From Nissolia schottii (Eukaryota > Streptophyta > Magnoliopsida > Fabales > Fabaceae): a stretch of 64,000 bases of DNA. The notes under the pieces were generated by a model. That model did no database searches and had not been told where the DNA came from. It saw only the letters and a list, made by a program, of their open reading frames with translations. Where the stretch lies: assembly GCA_003254905.1 (NCBI GenBank), contig QANU01007296.1, forward strand, positions 1 through 64,000. Reading direction: 5' to 3'. Within the stretch, counting starts at the first letter, position 1. Each line of letters starts with the position of its first letter. Shown here one piece after another: positions 63,349 to 64,000 of the stretch. A program made the translations under genes and the position numbers.

Positions 63349-63927
63349 TGTTACGGGTTAAAGACCAGGGGTTCAAGGAGCTCTAACTCTCTACGGAGAG
63401 AGAGAAGCTCACATTTCCTAAAAGACTCAAAGAGCCCTCAACCCACTAAGGAGTAGAAGAAACTCTCCTCACCTGGTTACACAGGCCCAAAGGGAGAGAG
63501 CTTCATGATGCCTAGAGGAAGAGAAGGTCGTAAGCTCAAGCCTTTGGGTCCGGCCCAGCCCAACGAAGCTAAAAGGAGGTAGCCGCGACTTCTCCTCCCC
63601 CAATCCACAACTAACTCCTAGATAAGCTGGGGAGCGATTAGGCGAACTCCCCTCACTTTATCTCTATCTTAGCATCTTAGCTCATATATAAGACACATGA
63701 CCTCAGGTCACCAGGTATCATTCACTCCCTTCCTAGATAACTTACTTAATACTTGTGCTGACTTGAGCGTCGGAGTGCCTTTGCAGGTACACCTCACCGC
63801 CGCACTCTCTCCAAGAGGAACCCGCTTGGAGCTTCCGTCCAAGCATTCGAGCTTTCGTTAAGTTGCCTTCCTCGCCCCCTACTTATGTTCAGGTACCTTC
63901 GTTCCCTATACGAATTACTCACAAACA
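63349..63927 (+). repeat. LTR of a Ty3/gypsy-type element at the window edge
   Basis: Starts TGTTACGGGTTAAAG and ends CGAATTACTCACAAACA, 579 bp. It has a CATATATAAGACACATGACC promoter-like box (about 63684) and TTGAGCGTCGGAGTGCCTTT, a phrase typical of plant gypsy (Athila/Tat-like) LTRs. The sequence right after it looks like a primer-binding region. Whether a second LTR exists is outside the window. Confidence 0.65.
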
Positions 63928-64000
63928 TTGACGCTGTCTGTGGGGACATGATATTGTCTCATAAGTGTAAGATTAGCCCCTTCTACAGGTGCTCTGATGG
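63928..64000 (+). mobile_element. start of the internal region of the gypsy-type element
   Basis: TTGACGCTGTCTGTGGGGAC follows the LTR directly, close to the TGGCGCCGTCTGTGGGGA phrase found after LTRs of plant gypsy elements. The window ends before any coding part. Confidence 0.55.

Noticed and set aside
1-64000. CRISPR arrays, rRNA genes, bacterial-type operons
   Set aside because: None seen. The window is plant nuclear DNA, and the tandem repeats present are promoter or satellite-like repeats.

Overview
The window is nuclear DNA from a flowering plant. Intron-bearing genes are interrupted by AT-rich spacers and many transposon remains. The CYP82-type P450 cluster, the overall codon style and a solo LTR full of CGCTCAGCG-like words suggest a legume, probably phaseoloid (Glycine, Phaseolus or Vigna kin). 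That taxonomic call is inference, not proof. Single Ns at 24309 and 45950 and an 84-base gap at 25957-26040 show a draft assembly.

Layout. 1-62: the 3' end of a Helitron. 1071-20863: a tandem array of four CYP82-family cytochrome P450 genes, all on the minus strand. The first (1071-4280) is a pseudogene: only exon 2 remains, and it is split by a Mutator-like element that itself holds a solo LTR. The second and third (9861-11689 and 14355-16163) are near-identical intact 525-residue genes, and the fourth (18980-20863) is intact and more diverged. Between them lie a Harbinger-type MITE (5524-5941), a Pack-MULE-like element with a GC-rich cargo (6343-7465), promoter-proximal 66-bp tandem repeats and a decayed proline-rich protein gene (17960-18377).

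23784-27177 (minus) is a KANADI4/ABERRANT TESTA SHAPE-like GARP transcription factor. Five of its exons were assembled by eye; the exon between the second and fourth falls in the sequence gap. A spacer of about 10 kb (27178-37510) holds only repeats. 37511-40640 (plus) is a seven-exon TMEM147-like ER membrane protein with a dead LINE in intron 3. 42030-42428 (minus) is the nuclear gene for PetM, a small cytochrome b6f subunit. 44182-46279 (plus) is a leucine-rich-repeat extensin, with one N that breaks its reading frame.

46807-51075 is an old, broken Ty1/copia element with both LTRs, a 5-bp target duplication and foreign DNA inside. A repeat-rich stretch follows (51076-56833). Then come a six-exon thylakoidal/plastidic type I signal peptidase (57144-58880, plus) and a decayed NPF (NRT1/PTR) transporter pseudogene (60444-62430, minus). 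The right edge carries a Ty3/gypsy-type LTR (63349-63927) whose body runs out of the window.

The genes do not form one pathway. PetM and the signal peptidase both serve the thylakoid, but they are 15 kb apart and I see no link beyond chance. I found no wholly new system. The strongest second-look items are the nested insertions in the first P450, the uneven divergence (probable gene conversion) between the two young P450 copies, the Pack-MULE cargo and the promoter repeats that differ in copy number.
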